Both the position numbers and the translations under genes were made by a program. From Nymphaea colorata (lineage: Eukaryota; Streptophyta; Magnoliopsida; Nymphaeales; Nymphaeaceae): a DNA stretch of 64,000 nt. A model generated the notes under the pieces. It ran no database searches, was not told the DNA's origin, and worked only from the letters and a program-made list of their open reading frames with translations. Shown here piece by piece: positions 33,671-46,617 of the stretch. Every line of letters begins with the position of its first letter. Position 1 is the stretch's first letter. The DNA lies in assembly GCF_008831285.2 (NCBI RefSeq), contig NC_045142.1, forward strand, positions 9,846,952 through 9,910,951. The letters run 5' to 3'.

Positions 33671-33855
33671 AGGCGTGGATGCCAAGCCGAGCTGCCGGCG
33701 GGTACCCGACTGGGGTCGGGCCCGAATCCGGGCTGGAAAAACTGGGTCCTGAGCCCCGGCCCGATGGTCCAGTCTCCCTCTCCTTCTTCCCCCCAGCGGG
33801 GCTGGGCCAAGCCGGGACCCGGGATATCGAGCTGGGCCTGGCCCGGGCCGCCCCT
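33671..33855. mobile_element. Short GC-rich MITE-like insert, about 185 bp
   Basis: It is bounded by ACTTGTGT on both sides (33663-33670 and 33856-33863). The ends AGGCGTGG and, reverse-complemented, AGGGGCGG match at 6 of 8 positions. The interior is far more GC-rich than the flanks, with GGGTCGGGCCCG-like palindromic sequence resembling the tips of the MITE at 21844-22135. It is probably a related hAT-like element. Confidence 0.55.
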
Positions 33856-33863
33856 ACTTGTGT

Positions 33864-34010
33864 ATAGGGGCAGAGTTATGATTTTTTTTTCATTAGTTGG
33901 ACTAAATTATAGTTTCAAAATTTTGACAGGGGCCAAAATATAATTATTCAAAATTTTATATAGTCTAAATAATTTTTTTAAATTACGTGTAGAATTTAAT
34001 ATTACAAACA
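33864..34010. repeat. hAT-like element fragment (TAGGGGCAGAG end)
   Basis: The sequence starting TAGGGGCAGAG at 33865 and continuing into T-rich sequence with GACAGGGGCCAAAATATAATT resembles the ends of common plant hAT-type elements (CAGGGGCGGAGC tips). The other end and a target duplication were not found. A similar CAGGGGTGAAGC end lies at about 43222. Confidence 0.35.
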
Positions 34011-34796
34011 CTCATTTTCTACTCATAACCTCAACTTGCTTTTAAAAACATACGCAACATTAAAATTGTATTCACTCTCAGGACTAGATCTCCACAACAA
34101 TCACAATTAGTTGAGTGATGTATATCTTTTCAACCTTCGTGTGTAAGCAATAGTACGTACGATATTATAGAGCATATATCAAAAAATTACATCTTCCATA
34201 CTTGTATTCATGGCTATGGCCACGATATTCTAGCAAAACTTTAATTCATTGGTTGTTTTCAAAGGGCTTTAATTTTACATTTCTAAAGGAATTTAATCAT
34301 CAAGAAGGCAGTTGAATTCAATCTATAACTTCAATAATTTTGATGGAAAGCTCGCTTGAGCCATATGGTCAACCATTTTCAACAATATGATATGTTGGAT
34401 TTCAGTATTATCATTTTGTGGAGTGAGGAGTCACGACCCATTAAGACTCAAATACTCTAGACTTTTATTTTTAGCACGAGGAGATAACGGAAATTGGCTT
34501 GCACTAAACATATGTTAAAGATGATAAAAATATTTACAAAACATCAAAAAAGTAAAACAGTACAGAAGCACATTTGCCATGACAATCACTTATATTAAGG
34601 GACGCAATTAGAGCACATTTAGAAGATCCACCATCCTCGACAAATATTTATACTATGGTCATACACTTGCATATGTCTGAAAATCAAGGCACTTCTCAAC
34701 TTAAAGTATATTATTATTTATGATTGATAACTTTATGGTGGCCTCAATGGTGTATGCATTGCACAGGCAAGTAGGGTCGACACAGCGACAGAGTAC

Positions 34797-35165
34797 ACTT
34801 TTCCGAACAAGGTTGTTGCACTTCCCAAGACAATTCGTGGAGTAGACTCAATCATGATGGTTGTAGATAGATTTTCAAAAATGCTCATTTTTGTTCTTTG
34901 CAAGCAAAGGGCAGATGTGTCACTGGTTGTCTCTTACTATTTCAAATATGTTGTGTGGGTTTATGGTCTTCATCTTTCAATCACATCATATTGGGATACG
35001 AGGTTTTTGAGTCATTTATGGCGTTTATTATGGTCTATGCTAAGTATTAAACTTCAATTCAATAACGCTTACCACCCCATGAGTGGTTGCCAAATCGAAA
35101 TAATTAATCGAACTTTAGGAAACTTACTTAGATGTCCTATAAGAGAGCACGAAACCCTGAAACTT
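34797..35165 (+). pseudogene. Ty3/gypsy integrase core fragment
   Basis: Translation from about 34830 gives LPKTIRGVDSIMMVVDRFSK followed by an integrase-core pattern: a WDTRFLSHLW segment, AYHPMSG, and a Glu in IEIINRTLGNLL. In gypsy integrases the second catalytic Asp lies in an SDRD motif, which here reads SYWD, so that residue is lost. Only about 120 residues are recognisable. A shift near 35165 moves the continuation to another frame. No LTRs, reverse transcriptase or chromodomain were found, so this is an isolated remnant of a virus-like retroelement. Confidence 0.85.
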
Positions 35166-35190
35166 TGTGCTACCACAAGCTAAATTTGTA

Positions 35191-36638
35191 TACAACAAGT
35201 CAGTCAATCGATCTACTGAAAAGATTCATTTCCAAATGGCAGGCATATAGTCGGTTCTGGAACCATATTGTTGATTTATCCTCAGTACCCAGCCTTGAAG
35301 AACACTCACAAGTGCTGCAGTAGCCATCATCTACTCTTCCTCTCTGTATCTCTCTCTCTCAACACGAAGTCACCAAATCACTGCCTGGTTTTCTCCACCA
35401 TCTCCCTCTCTCTCTCTCTCTCTCTCAAACAACTAGGAGGAACATCAAATGTTCTTAACATTAAATCAAATGATGGGTGCCTATGTTATGAGGAGGGTCC
35501 TGGTGCCACCTCCTATCAATGTCGGCGATAAGAAGAACAGGAACAAGAAGAAGAAGAAAAAGGGGAAGAAGACAAGCACCGAGCAAGCTTTGGCCGCCAA
35601 ATACATGGAGGGCTGGTTCTTGTCTAGCCAATTTTGAGGTACCCAAAAGCATCTGGTGTTGTTTTGGAGCTCCATTCTCATTTGGTATGCAGTGACGACC
35701 TTCTTTTTCCCTCTGCATTGGTCGAAAGGAAAGGACTCACAAGGATGGGTGGGATTGGAGCTCCAATCTTCGCTTCTCCTTTTTTTCTTTTTCCCACGCT
35801 TCCCTCCTTCCTCCCAGTGTGTGCTTGCTCCCACCCTATACACACTCTCTCTTTGGAGGAGACTCAACATCGAACATGGTAAATGCTGCCCCTCTTCTCT
35901 TTTCCTTGTTCCCCTCATTGCTAGAGCCCTAGAAACTGTAAAGAAGAGGTTCACGGGGATCGTCCATGGCCATATGCTATGGCCAACAACTAAAGATGAT
36001 CCTCTTCATTATTCCTTATGCTTAATTTTCTCAAGATCCCATATTTACGTTGATAGCCTTGCGATTCCAAGCATCAGTATTTGTTGTTCTAATTATATTT
36101 TTTTTCATACACAGATTCTTATTATTGTTTTTATACAAAGTTTTCTATATTTCATTACATGATTAACGTTCCTAATAAAATTTTTTTTAGCTATTTAATC
36201 TCGTCAGCAAACACACAAATGCCAACGGTCCACATTTTTACTTAACAAATCAACAAACATGCGACCGCTGACCTACACTGTCGAGCGGATGGTTCCGCTC
36301 GTTCCAGGAGGATTAAATTCTGGGATTAAAATCCTCGATTTCGATGGTGCAGCCAAACGCAACCTAATAAAACTGTATAGAACATCAGTTAAGTTATCCT
36401 CAAATCATCAAAATGCAGAAACTTAAAAATCGGAAAAACAAATATCCAGACAGTTTTACCTCAGGAGAACATAAAAATTAAACCAAAATAATGGCACAAA
36501 ACCGCCTCATCCGTTCCGATTCTCAATGACAACATGAACCAACGGAAAAATGCTGGCAAATAAACAGCTAAGAAAAATAGTAACGCAGATGATCCAGCAG
36601 GACAAGCACGCGCCAGAAACCCCATCGCCAGTCGCCAC
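35191..36638. other. Intergenic, low-complexity; downstream flank of eEF1A
   Basis: (CT)n runs (35350-35430), an A/G-rich Lys-coding patch (35525-35575) and T-rich sequence. Long frames exist on both strands but show no domain and are driven by composition. The last 200 bases or so before 36639 are probably eEF1A 3' untranslated region on the minus strand. Confidence 0.4.
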
Positions 36639-38282
36639 TCATTTCTTCTTGGCAGCAGACTTGGTCACCTTTGCACCGGACGGATCCTTCTTCTCCACGC
36701 TCTTGATGACACCAACGGCCACCGTCTGTCTCATGTCGCGAACCGCAAAACGCCCCAGAGGAGGATACTCAGAAAAGGTCTCGACCACCATGGGCTTGGT
36801 CGGGATCATCTTAACGAACCCTGCATCTCCGTTCTTCAGGAACTTGGGCTCCTTCTCGAGCTCCTTGCCTGAACGCCTGTCGATCTTGGTCAGGATCTCT
36901 GCAAATTTGACCGCAATGTGGGAGGTGTGACAGTCGAGCACCGGAGCATAGCCATTTCCGATCTGCCCTGGATGGTTCATGATGATGACTTGAGAAGTAA
37001 AGTTGGCAGCTTCCTTAGCTGGATCGTCCTTTGAGTTGGAGGCGACAAAACCACGCTTGAGATCCTTGACAGCAACATTCTTCACGTTAAACCCGACGTT
37101 GTCGCCAGGCAGGGCCTCCTGCAGAGCTTCGTGGTGCATTTCCACAGACTTGACTTCAGTTGTCAGACCAGTGGGACCGAAGGTGACAACCATGCCTGGC
37201 TTCAGGACTCCAGTCTCCACACGCCCAACAGGGACGGTGCCAATTCCACCAATCTTGTAGACATCCTGGAGTGGAAGACGGAGGGGCTTGTCTGATGGTC
37301 TCTTCGGTTCATTGATCAAATCAAGGGCCTCAAGGAGGGTTGGGCCTTTGTACCAGTCCAGATTTGTAGATCGCTCAATCATGTTGTCACCCTCGAATCC
37401 GGAAATAGGCACAAATGGGATTTTGTCAGGGTTGTAGCCCACCTTCTTCAGGTAAGAAGACACTTCCTTCACAATTTCGTCGTACCTAGCCTTGGAGTAC
37501 TTGGGAGTTGTGGCATCCATCTGTACCATGAAACGAGTAATTGTCAGGCAAAGATACCAGGTATAGTCAGACCTTCGTATAGAACCAAAGAAAAGAGAAT
37601 AGTAATAGGAATTCCAAGCGTAAAAAACCCTCCTCACTGCTACAAATTACAATACTCATCGAGATATATTCAGCAGTACAATACTCATCGAGATATAATC
37701 AATTCTTATATTCAGCCTAACTTCAGGCACGCAAATACGCGACCTAACTTCAAAGAAAGGAAATAATGTGGATTTCTAATTTTCCCCCGTCCCAAGTATG
37801 CGACTCCTAAAGTAGTTTACCTTGTTACAGCAGCAAATCATCTGCTTGACACCAAGTGTGAAGGCAAGCAGTGCATGCTCACGGGTCTGGCCATCCTTAG
37901 ATATACCAGCTTCGAAGCCACCAGTAGTAGAATCAATGATGAGAACAGCACAGTCAGCCTGTGAAGTTCCAGTAATCATGTTCTTGATAAAGTCACGATG
38001 GCCAGGAGCATCAATGACAGTGCAGTAGTACTTGGTGGTCTCAAATTTCCAGAGGGCAATATCAATGGTAATACCACGTTCACGCTCAGCCTTGAGTTTG
38101 TCCAGCACCCAAGCGTACTTGAATGACCTCTTGTTCATCTCAGCAGCTTCCTTCTCAAAACGTTCAATTACACGCTTGTCGATACCTCCAAGCTTGTAGA
38201 TAAGATGGCCAGTGGTGGTGGACTTCCCAGAGTCGACATGACCAATGACCACAATGTTAATGTGAACCTTCTCCTTACCCAT
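36639..38282 (-). CDS. eEF1A: Translation elongation factor eEF1A
   Basis: Two coding exons (38282-37821 and 37520-36639) encode 447 residues, the usual plant length. The intron is 300 bp and falls between codons 154 and 155, inside the NKMD motif. The GTPase boxes are all present: GHVDSGKS at 14-21, DAPGH at 91-95 and NKMD at 153-156. Domains II and III follow intact, ending in SAAKKK. The protein carries aminoacyl-tRNA to the ribosomal A site as a GTP complex in the cytosol and also binds actin. No damage is seen. A 5'UTR intron and CT-rich leader are likely, and a telo-box lies upstream. Plant eEF1A genes usually occur in several copies, so this may be one of a family. Confidence 0.98.
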
Positions 38283-38291
38283 GGATGTTTT

Positions 38292-39871
38292 CTAAGATAA
38301 CACTAGCAACTGCACCAACAAAGAACGAATAGAACATTAGTTAATCATGCACAAAGTCAATCATCTAACGATTTTGAATTTATTAGATCTGCCATTAATA
38401 AATCACATAGTTGAAAGGAGCAGAGACAAGGAATGCAGCAAAACTGAAACCATACCTCTTCATAAATTAAAAAAAATCATAATTTAAAAAATATAGTGGT
38501 TTTCTGCTGAATAGGAAAAGCCTTAAGAAACTAAAACTAACTGCATCCAAATGATAAGAAATTACTGTTGCAAACAAGGATTACACCAACCAAAAAGAAA
38601 AAGAAAGTGAATTCGTATTATTCTTTTAAAAAATGAAACAAGTATCCACATTCATACATTCAGGCCATTTATTTCATAAAGCAACAGCAGCACATAAGAA
38701 AGCCCACAAGATGTCGGATAATTTGAAAACTAGATTATTATAGGTATCAAATTTTCATCCAAACCATAGCAAAAATCATGATATTTTGAACATCACATAT
38801 CGCCAAAAGATGCATAACAGGGTTTCAACATAACCAAAATAATGTCGGGGTTTTCTTGAAGCAACTTTTCTAATATATCCTAGTAAATGATTTTACTTTT
38901 TTTTTTCTTTTCTCTAGTTGAATAAGTTCATTTCATCAAAAACCATATAATTGTTTATTTCTGTTATTGTCATTTACACGTATGTTAATATTTCATTTAG
39001 AGCTGCCGCATCATACCAGTAACACACTTGCCGAGAAAAAAAAACAATACAATGATCCTTTGGTACATATCAAGTCACTGTTTTTGCAATCTTTCCAACT
39101 GAAACGAGATAAGCACAGAGTTCGATTCCTCATATATCAAATTTAAACGCCGTTGCTGAATAAATACTTGAAATGTAGACCAACAATCTAGGAAAAATCT
39201 AAAAAGAGAAAAATGAAGCACTATAATTCAAAAATAGCTATCAAAAAAGCAGTAAGGTGGAGGAAACAATACAAGACGGTCACTGGTCAGGCATAAAGAG
39301 ATGGACCACTCTGGTCCCCAATATGAAATACCAGGCTGCAGAGGACGACACACCTCGAGAACAAAGCCTTAGATGAGCCAACGAAAATTTGCACCAACAC
39401 TAAGATACGCAGACGTGCATCAGCACGACAGAACTACTTGACCCGGTTATCTATAATCCAGCAAAAAATAACAAGAAAACCTGCGGCGTCAACCACCAAA
39501 GGGCAACCAAATTTTAGAGGAAAGGCCCCACATCTTTAAACCCCTACCCGAGAAAAAGTTTCCAGTGAAATTTTTTAGAGCTTCTCCGAACTTTCAATCA
39601 ATGAGAGCGATCTCCAACTTTTTTTCTTCAATTCCTCTACACGCCCTACAGATTGAAACTTTTCCACTGATGATAAACAATCAACCCTATATGAGCAGAT
39701 CCAAGCACAAAACCCTAAACCCTTAAAGGCGTAAAGCTATCAACTGACCAGATCCAACTACAAAACTCTAAGTAAACCACTAACGGCGCAAAGCTATCGA
39801 ACTGCAGAGAGTGAGAGAGCAAAACGATCAAACTGCAGACAGACAGAGCGAGAGAGAGAGAGAGAGAGTAC
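38292..39871 (-). other. Likely 5'UTR intron of eEF1A
   Basis: On the minus strand a GTACTC donor at 39871 follows a CT-rich leader, and a CTTAG acceptor ends at 38292, nine bases before the ATG. A leader intron of 0.6-1.6 kb just before the start codon is typical of plant eEF1A genes and boosts expression. The exact donor is inferred. Confidence 0.6.
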
Positions 39872-39980
39872 CCCTTGTAGGCAGAGACCGCCGACCTGAT
39901 TCGACGGCGAGAGAAGTGAACAGAGCAGAGAGAGAGAGACGACGTAGGAGAGAGGGTTCGAAACGAGCGACTCTTGCCCC

Positions 39981-40003
39981 TATTAAAGGCCGGCAAACCC
40001 TAG
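39981..40003 (-). promoter_or_regulatory. eEF1A core promoter: telo-box and TATA-like site
   Basis: On the minus strand CTAGGGTTT (telo-box, 40003-39995) is followed by CCTTTAATAG (about 39989-39980), a weak TATA-like site. Transcription would then start near 39950, just ahead of the CT-rich leader. Confidence 0.55.
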
Positions 40004-40854
40004 GGCAGGGGCTGTGAGGGCCATTTGTCAACCGTTGGATTGGGAGGAGATATACGGCTTACATTCTTCGGACGCCCGTTCCATAGATAAATCGGATCTT
40101 CGGTGTGTATAAGCATGTTACAAAATTTACGACCCTATTTAATCCGTTACCTGTCACAAATAGAAATGCAGTTTAATAATTAAGGCAACCTTACAAAACT
40201 GGACTGGTTTAAGCAGTATGGACTACTGGATTTTACAGGAGAAAATTTTATTAGGCAAGAATGGGCACGGGGTTGGGCTGCCGCCGAGTTTCGGCTCCAA
40301 AAAAATAGACTTGGACTGGCCCGATAATTTATAAGGGGAGAGTGGGTTGGATAATTAGTCTTTTAAATTTTTTATTAATTTTTATACATATTTTTAATAT
40401 TTTATTATAATTAATTATATTTATATATTATTTTATATTAAAATATATTTTTAAATTTAATCGGCCGAGCTTGAATTTTCCAAATTGTGAACAGCCTAAA
40501 CTTGTTTTTTCGAATGTGATCGGCCATGTCCAGGCTTAGATGGTCACTTCATCTTGCGTTTGTCTATGCGTCTTCTTTGATGTATTTTGCATGTGCTGTC
40601 GCCCTTATAATATCCCAAGGAACCCAAAATTTTTATTTAAAAAGGTGCTAATATTTTAAATATTATCTTTCAAAGGGTATTTATATATAAATAAATAAAA
40701 GCTATACACGTATTAATGTGTAAACAAAGTCATTTTTGTAGGTTGGTGTCCCCAATCCACTCCCTCTATTTTTTCTTTACATTATCTGCTATCAATGGCC
40801 TTCCTAGTCAATTTGGGCTTGACTCGAACGCACTCGTGGTTAGGCCTAACTATA

Positions 40855-40856
<2 letters not shown>

Positions 40857-40892
<36 letters not shown>
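40857..40892. repeat. (TA)n microsatellite
   Basis: About 36 bp of TA repeats. Confidence 0.97.
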
Positions 40893-40897
<5 letters not shown>

Positions 40898-42048
40898 TTA
40901 CAAGATATGATGATAGAGTTAAAGAAGAAAACAAATGAGTGTTCTTGAAAAAGACTTATAAGGCAAGTGTTGTCCATGCAACCCTTCTCTCATTCTACGC
41001 TATCATCACAAAGGGTGTTACATTGTAATGACCTTTGATCGTTTTTTTTTCTATGACTAGAATTTTTAAATTCAAAAGTTATTATGTTTCAGAGTCCATA
41101 TTATATTATAAATTTAATATTTGTATCCAAAATATAACACTGACATTCAAAAATGAACGTACGAAAAAAAATATAGTGGCAATGGTAGAATTTTTGAATT
41201 TTGGCACGCCTACAGTTTTAGTAAATTTTATTTTAATTTCTTAAGACATTTGGTATGAGAGAATAAACCCTATTGAAATTTTCGGTGTAACTCATAATGT
41301 GTTGGATTTATGAAAATTATCCACTTTCTTGAGTAGTTAGGAAGAGTTATGGAAAATAATAATATTCTTAATTATTAATAATAACATACTTGCTCATCCT
41401 CATACATATTATGTCATTCATATATACTATATGCCAAATTTGTATTGTTATTTGTTTGGATATATTTGACAGGGAATCATAATGGTGTTTAGAACCTTAA
41501 AAAATTAGATATCTTTTTCAAATTAAGTTTAATAGTGGCTTTTGATTATTTTAAAGTCCCAAATAAATGCATTAGAGTATTGAGAGCTTCATTTTTTGAA
41601 AATTTTAAAGTTATAGTGGGGTAGAACGCATTTCACATTCTTTTAACCCTCCTTTTAAAATTGCAAAGTTATTGATAGTACAAAACCAAGAGTCACAACC
41701 TCTTTCACAAAATACTTATATTATAGAAAAACAAGGCAGTGTAAAAATAAAATAATCATGACAGTGTTTCTGAAAATCCTGGCAAAATGACAGACATCTC
41801 TCCTTGTAATTACTTTTGAGAAAAGCAGAGGTTTACGTTTAGGACACTATCTTCGAAAATTTCAACAAACCTTCGGGTGATTTCAAAAATTTGCAAACAA
41901 AGGTAAGAACATTTTCATTTTCCTTTCCTTCCATCATTTTGTTTTTGGTTTGAGGGGCAAGTCTAACTGGCCGGAACCAGCAGCCAACTCGGTGACCTCC
42001 AATGCCAAGAGTAGTGCGGCACGGGCCGAAGCCCCATGTGAGCTTTTC

Positions 42049-42052
<4 letters not shown>

Positions 42053-42117
<65 letters not shown>

Positions 42118-42118
42118 G
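42053..42118. repeat. Compound (ATT)n(AT)n(GT)n microsatellite
   Basis: ATT repeats pass directly into AT and then short GT repeats. Confidence 0.97.
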
Positions 42119-43638
42119 GCGGAGTCGGGATTTTTTTTAACGACGAGCCAAACAATCCAACCTCAACTCGAGTAAAGCCAAACTGAACCTGAATCTAAAA
42201 ATACATTGCACAACTAAGTTTTTTTAATGTAGCAACCCACCTAGAGATAATTAAAATTGGAAATTATTCATTGTTTGTTGTATTATATTGTGATTTTATA
42301 TATCAAATTTGAGATGTATTAAAATTCCATGGTGTCAATTTACATGTGTTGTTGTATCTTCCCAAAATTTTTGTATACATTTTTGTTGTTGTGTGTTGTA
42401 AATGTAAATTTGTTGTTGTATGTATTGTATATTATATTATATTCCAAAGAGATATGTGGATTTATATGATATATAAAATTCAGGTATGCAATCATCATTG
42501 ACACAAAAACCACATCATTGGACAGGTAACACTGATCTTTAGTTTTGTGCTATATAAATATTAATGAAGATCGTCTTTGATCCATTGCTATTGCGAATGA
42601 AAGTCCTTCTTCTTTAGTGTGTACAATTTTTGCCATGAATTTATTAGTGGCACCAGTTTTACCAATGCTTTCCATCGCATCACAAGTCACATTAATAATA
42701 TATTTACTAAAGTTTCACACATTTTCACTAATGGTTCCACTTTACCTTCTCATGCTAGTGAATACTTTACTTCTTTTTGTATAGGTTTTTCAATGTTCAT
42801 AGACACTTGTTAATAAAATATAAATTATAAAACAAAATATAAACAACTTATGTCCTTGCACACTATTTAAATCATTTGAGTTCTAAAATTTTGCCTTACT
42901 CTTGTTACTAAGTCTCACTTAGAAAAGAAACCCTAAAAGGGTTGAGAGCCACTACCATGTCATTTAGTTAAAGATAGCAAAAATATATGTGCAATGCAAA
43001 TGCATGAGCGATTATTCCTTTTAGAATTACTTTTATCTTTTGTATGCACTAATCAATCAATCAATCAACAACTTGTGATGGCTGAATCCCTTGGGGGCAA
43101 ATCAGCAAATCTGAAAGCATCACTTGCCGACACGTGCCGGTCGTACGGGCGACAACGGCGGCAGCCTGAAGGAGAAGCCCATAAGCGGAGGTCTAAAATC
43201 CTCAGGAAACCACCCTCTTGGTCAGGGGTGAAGCTAAAAAATTTTTATGAAAAGAGCCGAATTAAAGTTTCTAAATTTTATCACAGGCCGAAGTATCATT
43301 TTTAAAAAAATTTATATACCAAAAAAAACCTCACCGTTTAAAACTCCAAGTCATTATGTGTGACTATGGGTTGAGGTAGGGAACACTTGGGTGGTGTTTG
43401 ATCACTAGAATTCCACTTTCAATCTTGAAATTCAAAACAGCAACCTCGCTCAACAACACTGGTAATGACAATATAATGACTTTTTTTATTGATAAATTTT
43501 TAAATTTTAGTCATATGACAACATCTTACATTCAATAGGATTGACTTATCCTCTACAATTGTGGATGGAATATCCAAATCAATAATATTATAAAAGCAAA
43601 ACATGGAAACCCAAGGTGTACAACTATCCAAATATTTG

Positions 43639-43639
<1 letters not shown>

Positions 43640-43727
<88 letters not shown>
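43640..43727. repeat. (AT)n microsatellite, about 88 bp
   Basis: An uninterrupted AT run, the longest in the window. Confidence 0.98.
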
Positions 43728-43733
<6 letters not shown>

Positions 43734-44968
43734 CTAGTGAGATGATTTGCTTCCATATTTGGTAGTAGAAGACTAGAAATTGGCCCAAAGGTACATGCTT
43801 ATGTCAAAGTGGACTCCATCAACTTCATTATATATTTGTTCCTATTGAAAAGTTGACTTTGATCTTTGAATCAATCAATTCAAGGGTTTTAAGAAAATGT
43901 AAGTTAGGCAATAATGTATGAAGTGAGAGGTATGATATTTTTTAAATACGCCAAATTTGTAATTATGAAATTCTATTATAGGAAAAGCCTACAAGGCATT
44001 AGTCATCTTGAGCTTGGTTTTCAAAGTGAACTGAGATCTAGTTAGCTTAAAATCCAACTTCCAATACATGCATTGGTATTGGATTTTATTGGATCATGGA
44101 CTTTAGTGTCACAAGGCTACCAAAACTGCCTATTGAATCCAAATCTGGTTATCAAGCATATGTTTGGAGTGACTAAGAGGGAATCTCACCACAGGAGTGA
44201 GAGTAAGCCTGGGCAACGAGCTCGTCAATGCTTGAAACCGGAGCCCGGGTCCGTTTTGATGCCCGGTTAAAATAAAAAAATAGTATTTTAAAATAAAAAA
44301 TAAAGAATTTAATATAAAATTTATTTTTAATAATTAAATGTATATCATTATTAAATAAAATTAACATAAAAAATAAATTGGTGTTACAAAGAAATTGACG
44401 GAGTCAATTTATGAGTACTTATTTTTAGTTGGAATTATTTCATTTTCATTGGCTGCTCTACCTACTCTACAAGACGAAATTCTTGTATTATATTGTTTGT
44501 TTTTGGACAAATTATTTAGATGAATACCCACTTGACTAAGATCAAGGGTACTTCCCAACAATCAAGCATTATTTTATCTTAAAGAGAGAAATTATCGGCC
44601 CTTTGTTTGGACACTTTACTTTTATAATTGCATTCCTTCTCAGACGCTACGACCTCCACCTGCAAACGGAGGAGAAAGAAGACTCTTTCCTTCCTTTTTG
44701 TGGGTCCCTGAAGAAAAGTCGTAACCTTCATCCTCTTTCATATTGCAAGTTCTCATTTTGACACAATCTTTTGCGTCTAATTCTAAAAACGACCACATTT
44801 TCTTCTCTTTTTTTACCTTTTCATTGGTTGAATATTTTTTTCCCAACCTTTATTTATTAGTTAAACGATCACGTTTAACAAATATAGCCCCTAAGAATCA
44901 ATCTGCCCCAATCTTTCAGCCACATTTATAGAAGAATTACAAACTGATTTGTTTAACAAATGGGTCCT

Positions 44969-45087
44969 AAAGGGTTGTTTGGGAACAGTAACAATCTCAA
45001 AAAAATAAGGATTTCAATGTATCAAATGAATATAACTAATTTTTAGGTTAGATGCATTTATGTTATTGTTCCCAAACAACTCCCTTT
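44969..45087. mobile_element. Small foldback MITE, 119 bp
   Basis: The left end AAAGGGTTGTTTGGGAACAG and the reverse-complemented right end AAAGGGAGTTGTTTGGGAAC match over about 25 bp apart from a 2-base gap and one substitution. Nearly half the element is arms. No clear target duplication was found, so the superfamily is open. The tips resemble those at 2981-3164. Confidence 0.65.
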
Positions 45088-46617
45088 GACAATAAAAACT
45101 GTTTTATGAATACGCTAAAAAAATTGAGGTGCATTTATGAAACACTTAGAATACTATTCATGAAAATATATATATATAATTAACTTTGAAACATGGTAGC
45201 CATGCCTCAAAAGTAATGAAGCATCTCTTAAATTATTTTTTATAGATAAAAAAAATGTATATACGTACAAGTTGTGTTTGTTTCATTGTAGATATGAAAT
45301 TGACAGTGTCATGAATTCAAGATAAAATCATCCTCCCATCCAACCTTCAATCTATGGTTTTTAACATATAGCATGAATTTAAAAAACTATGCTATTAGCT
45401 TGTTTAAACTGAAGATATCCCAAAACATACATTGAATTTAATATCTCAGCCTATCAAACACAGCCTGCTTGATTCTAACAGTTTGGTATCAAACACAACC
45501 TAATTGATTCTAACATTGTGAGTTGTAAAAGTCTTACGAACATGTCAAAACAAAAAAAGTCTTTTGATTTTAATCCGAACGCAAGTAAGAAAAGAAAGGG
45601 AAGACGCGAGAGCGGTTAAGGATAATTTCGTAAATCCACACACCGCCCGCGGTTTCCGATATCTCCGCGAGGGAGAGAGCGGCCCCCTCCTTGTCCCTGG
45701 TGGGCCGGACGATGGGCCCCACAAGGTAACGAGCAAAAGACTTTTGTGCCATTATCTTTCTGTTCAATGACCACGACGAGCGGATCTTAAGTATACCAGC
45801 CCGTTAAAAAGTCTGAATTTACCGCCATTCATTTTAAAAACACGTTTGAACGACGTTAAGACTCGGGTGAAACATGATTTTACAATCAAAATTTGAAAAA
45901 CATGTTTGATGCTGAAAAAAACTTTTATTGTATAGTTTCGGTGACCGCAAGTGAGGGGAAAAATTTTTCTCACGGGCTTACTATAAATCAGAATTGAGAT
46001 ATTTTTAACATACATATATATATATGTATATATATATAGTTTGGAGTAGACATATTTAGGTTGAAGTTTGTGAAGTTGAGCAAAGATTTTTTATATAATT
46101 CGTCTCATTTATATGCAAGACAAGCTTGAGACAAATTAAAGAAAAAGTTTGTGTAGCTTGACTCATTGTAAAATTACAATAAAATTGAGATCTTATTTAA
46201 AGAAAGTTTATTACTAAAGAGGAAAAAAAAGGAAAGCAAAAGATTAAGTATCTAAGGCATCTTTTCTAGATCCTTATTCAATCTTTTGGGTACCCACCGT
46301 CCAACTCCAAGTGAAGTCGAAGCTTCCATTGTATTTGTCGATTAAAATAAGGCCCTCATATGTAATTGACCTATAAACCATGTACCATGACGTAATTTTT
46401 GGGCGTGCCAGTGAAATCAAACGATGAAACGACCGTCTTCTTCCTTTTCAACCCACTTTCTCTAACGTCCAAATTCCGGCGAGGTCGGGCGGGAGGTTAG
46501 CGCGTTGGCGAGGCCGGAAAACCAACATTTTCTCCATTGACGGGACGGAAAGTGGTTTTCTGGCCTCTGTAACATCTCCGGCAGTTCCGCACCCCGGACC
46601 ACGGCAGTTTCAGTAAG

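Larger units (their letters stand above)
32821..34790. other. RPS24 promoter, then transposon debris
   Basis: The first 200 bases or so are the RPS24 promoter and leader. Beyond that I see a GC-rich MITE-like insert (33671-33855), an adjoining hAT-like fragment, and AT-rich DNA with no recognisable gene up to the gypsy fragment. Confidence 0.5.
40010..46560. other. AT-rich intergenic region with microsatellites and MITE remnants
   Basis: No gene is supported across 6.5 kb. It contains AT and ATT microsatellites, two GC-rich patches resembling hAT-like MITE ends (40255-40540 and from 44203, each beside very AT-rich sequence), a possible hAT end at 43222 and a foldback MITE at 44969-45087. At 45600-45730 a GC-rich patch carries two TGGGCC motifs (site II-like), but no gene follows it. 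Confidence 0.5.

Noticed and set aside
35461-36162. Frames of 126-168 codons on both strands
   Set aside because: They are rich in Lys, Phe or Leu from low-complexity A/G and T/C tracts, with no recognisable domain.
40255-40540. Possible hAT-like MITE with GC-rich ends and an AT-rich core
   Set aside because: The ends are suggestive but the inverted repeats are weak and no 8-bp duplication could be found. Left as a remnant.
43553-43756. Tyr-Ile repeat protein frame
   Set aside because: It is a translation of the (AT)n microsatellite.
45600-45730. Possible promoter with two TGGGCC motifs
   Set aside because: No gene starts within reach on either strand. The motifs alone are too short to support a call.
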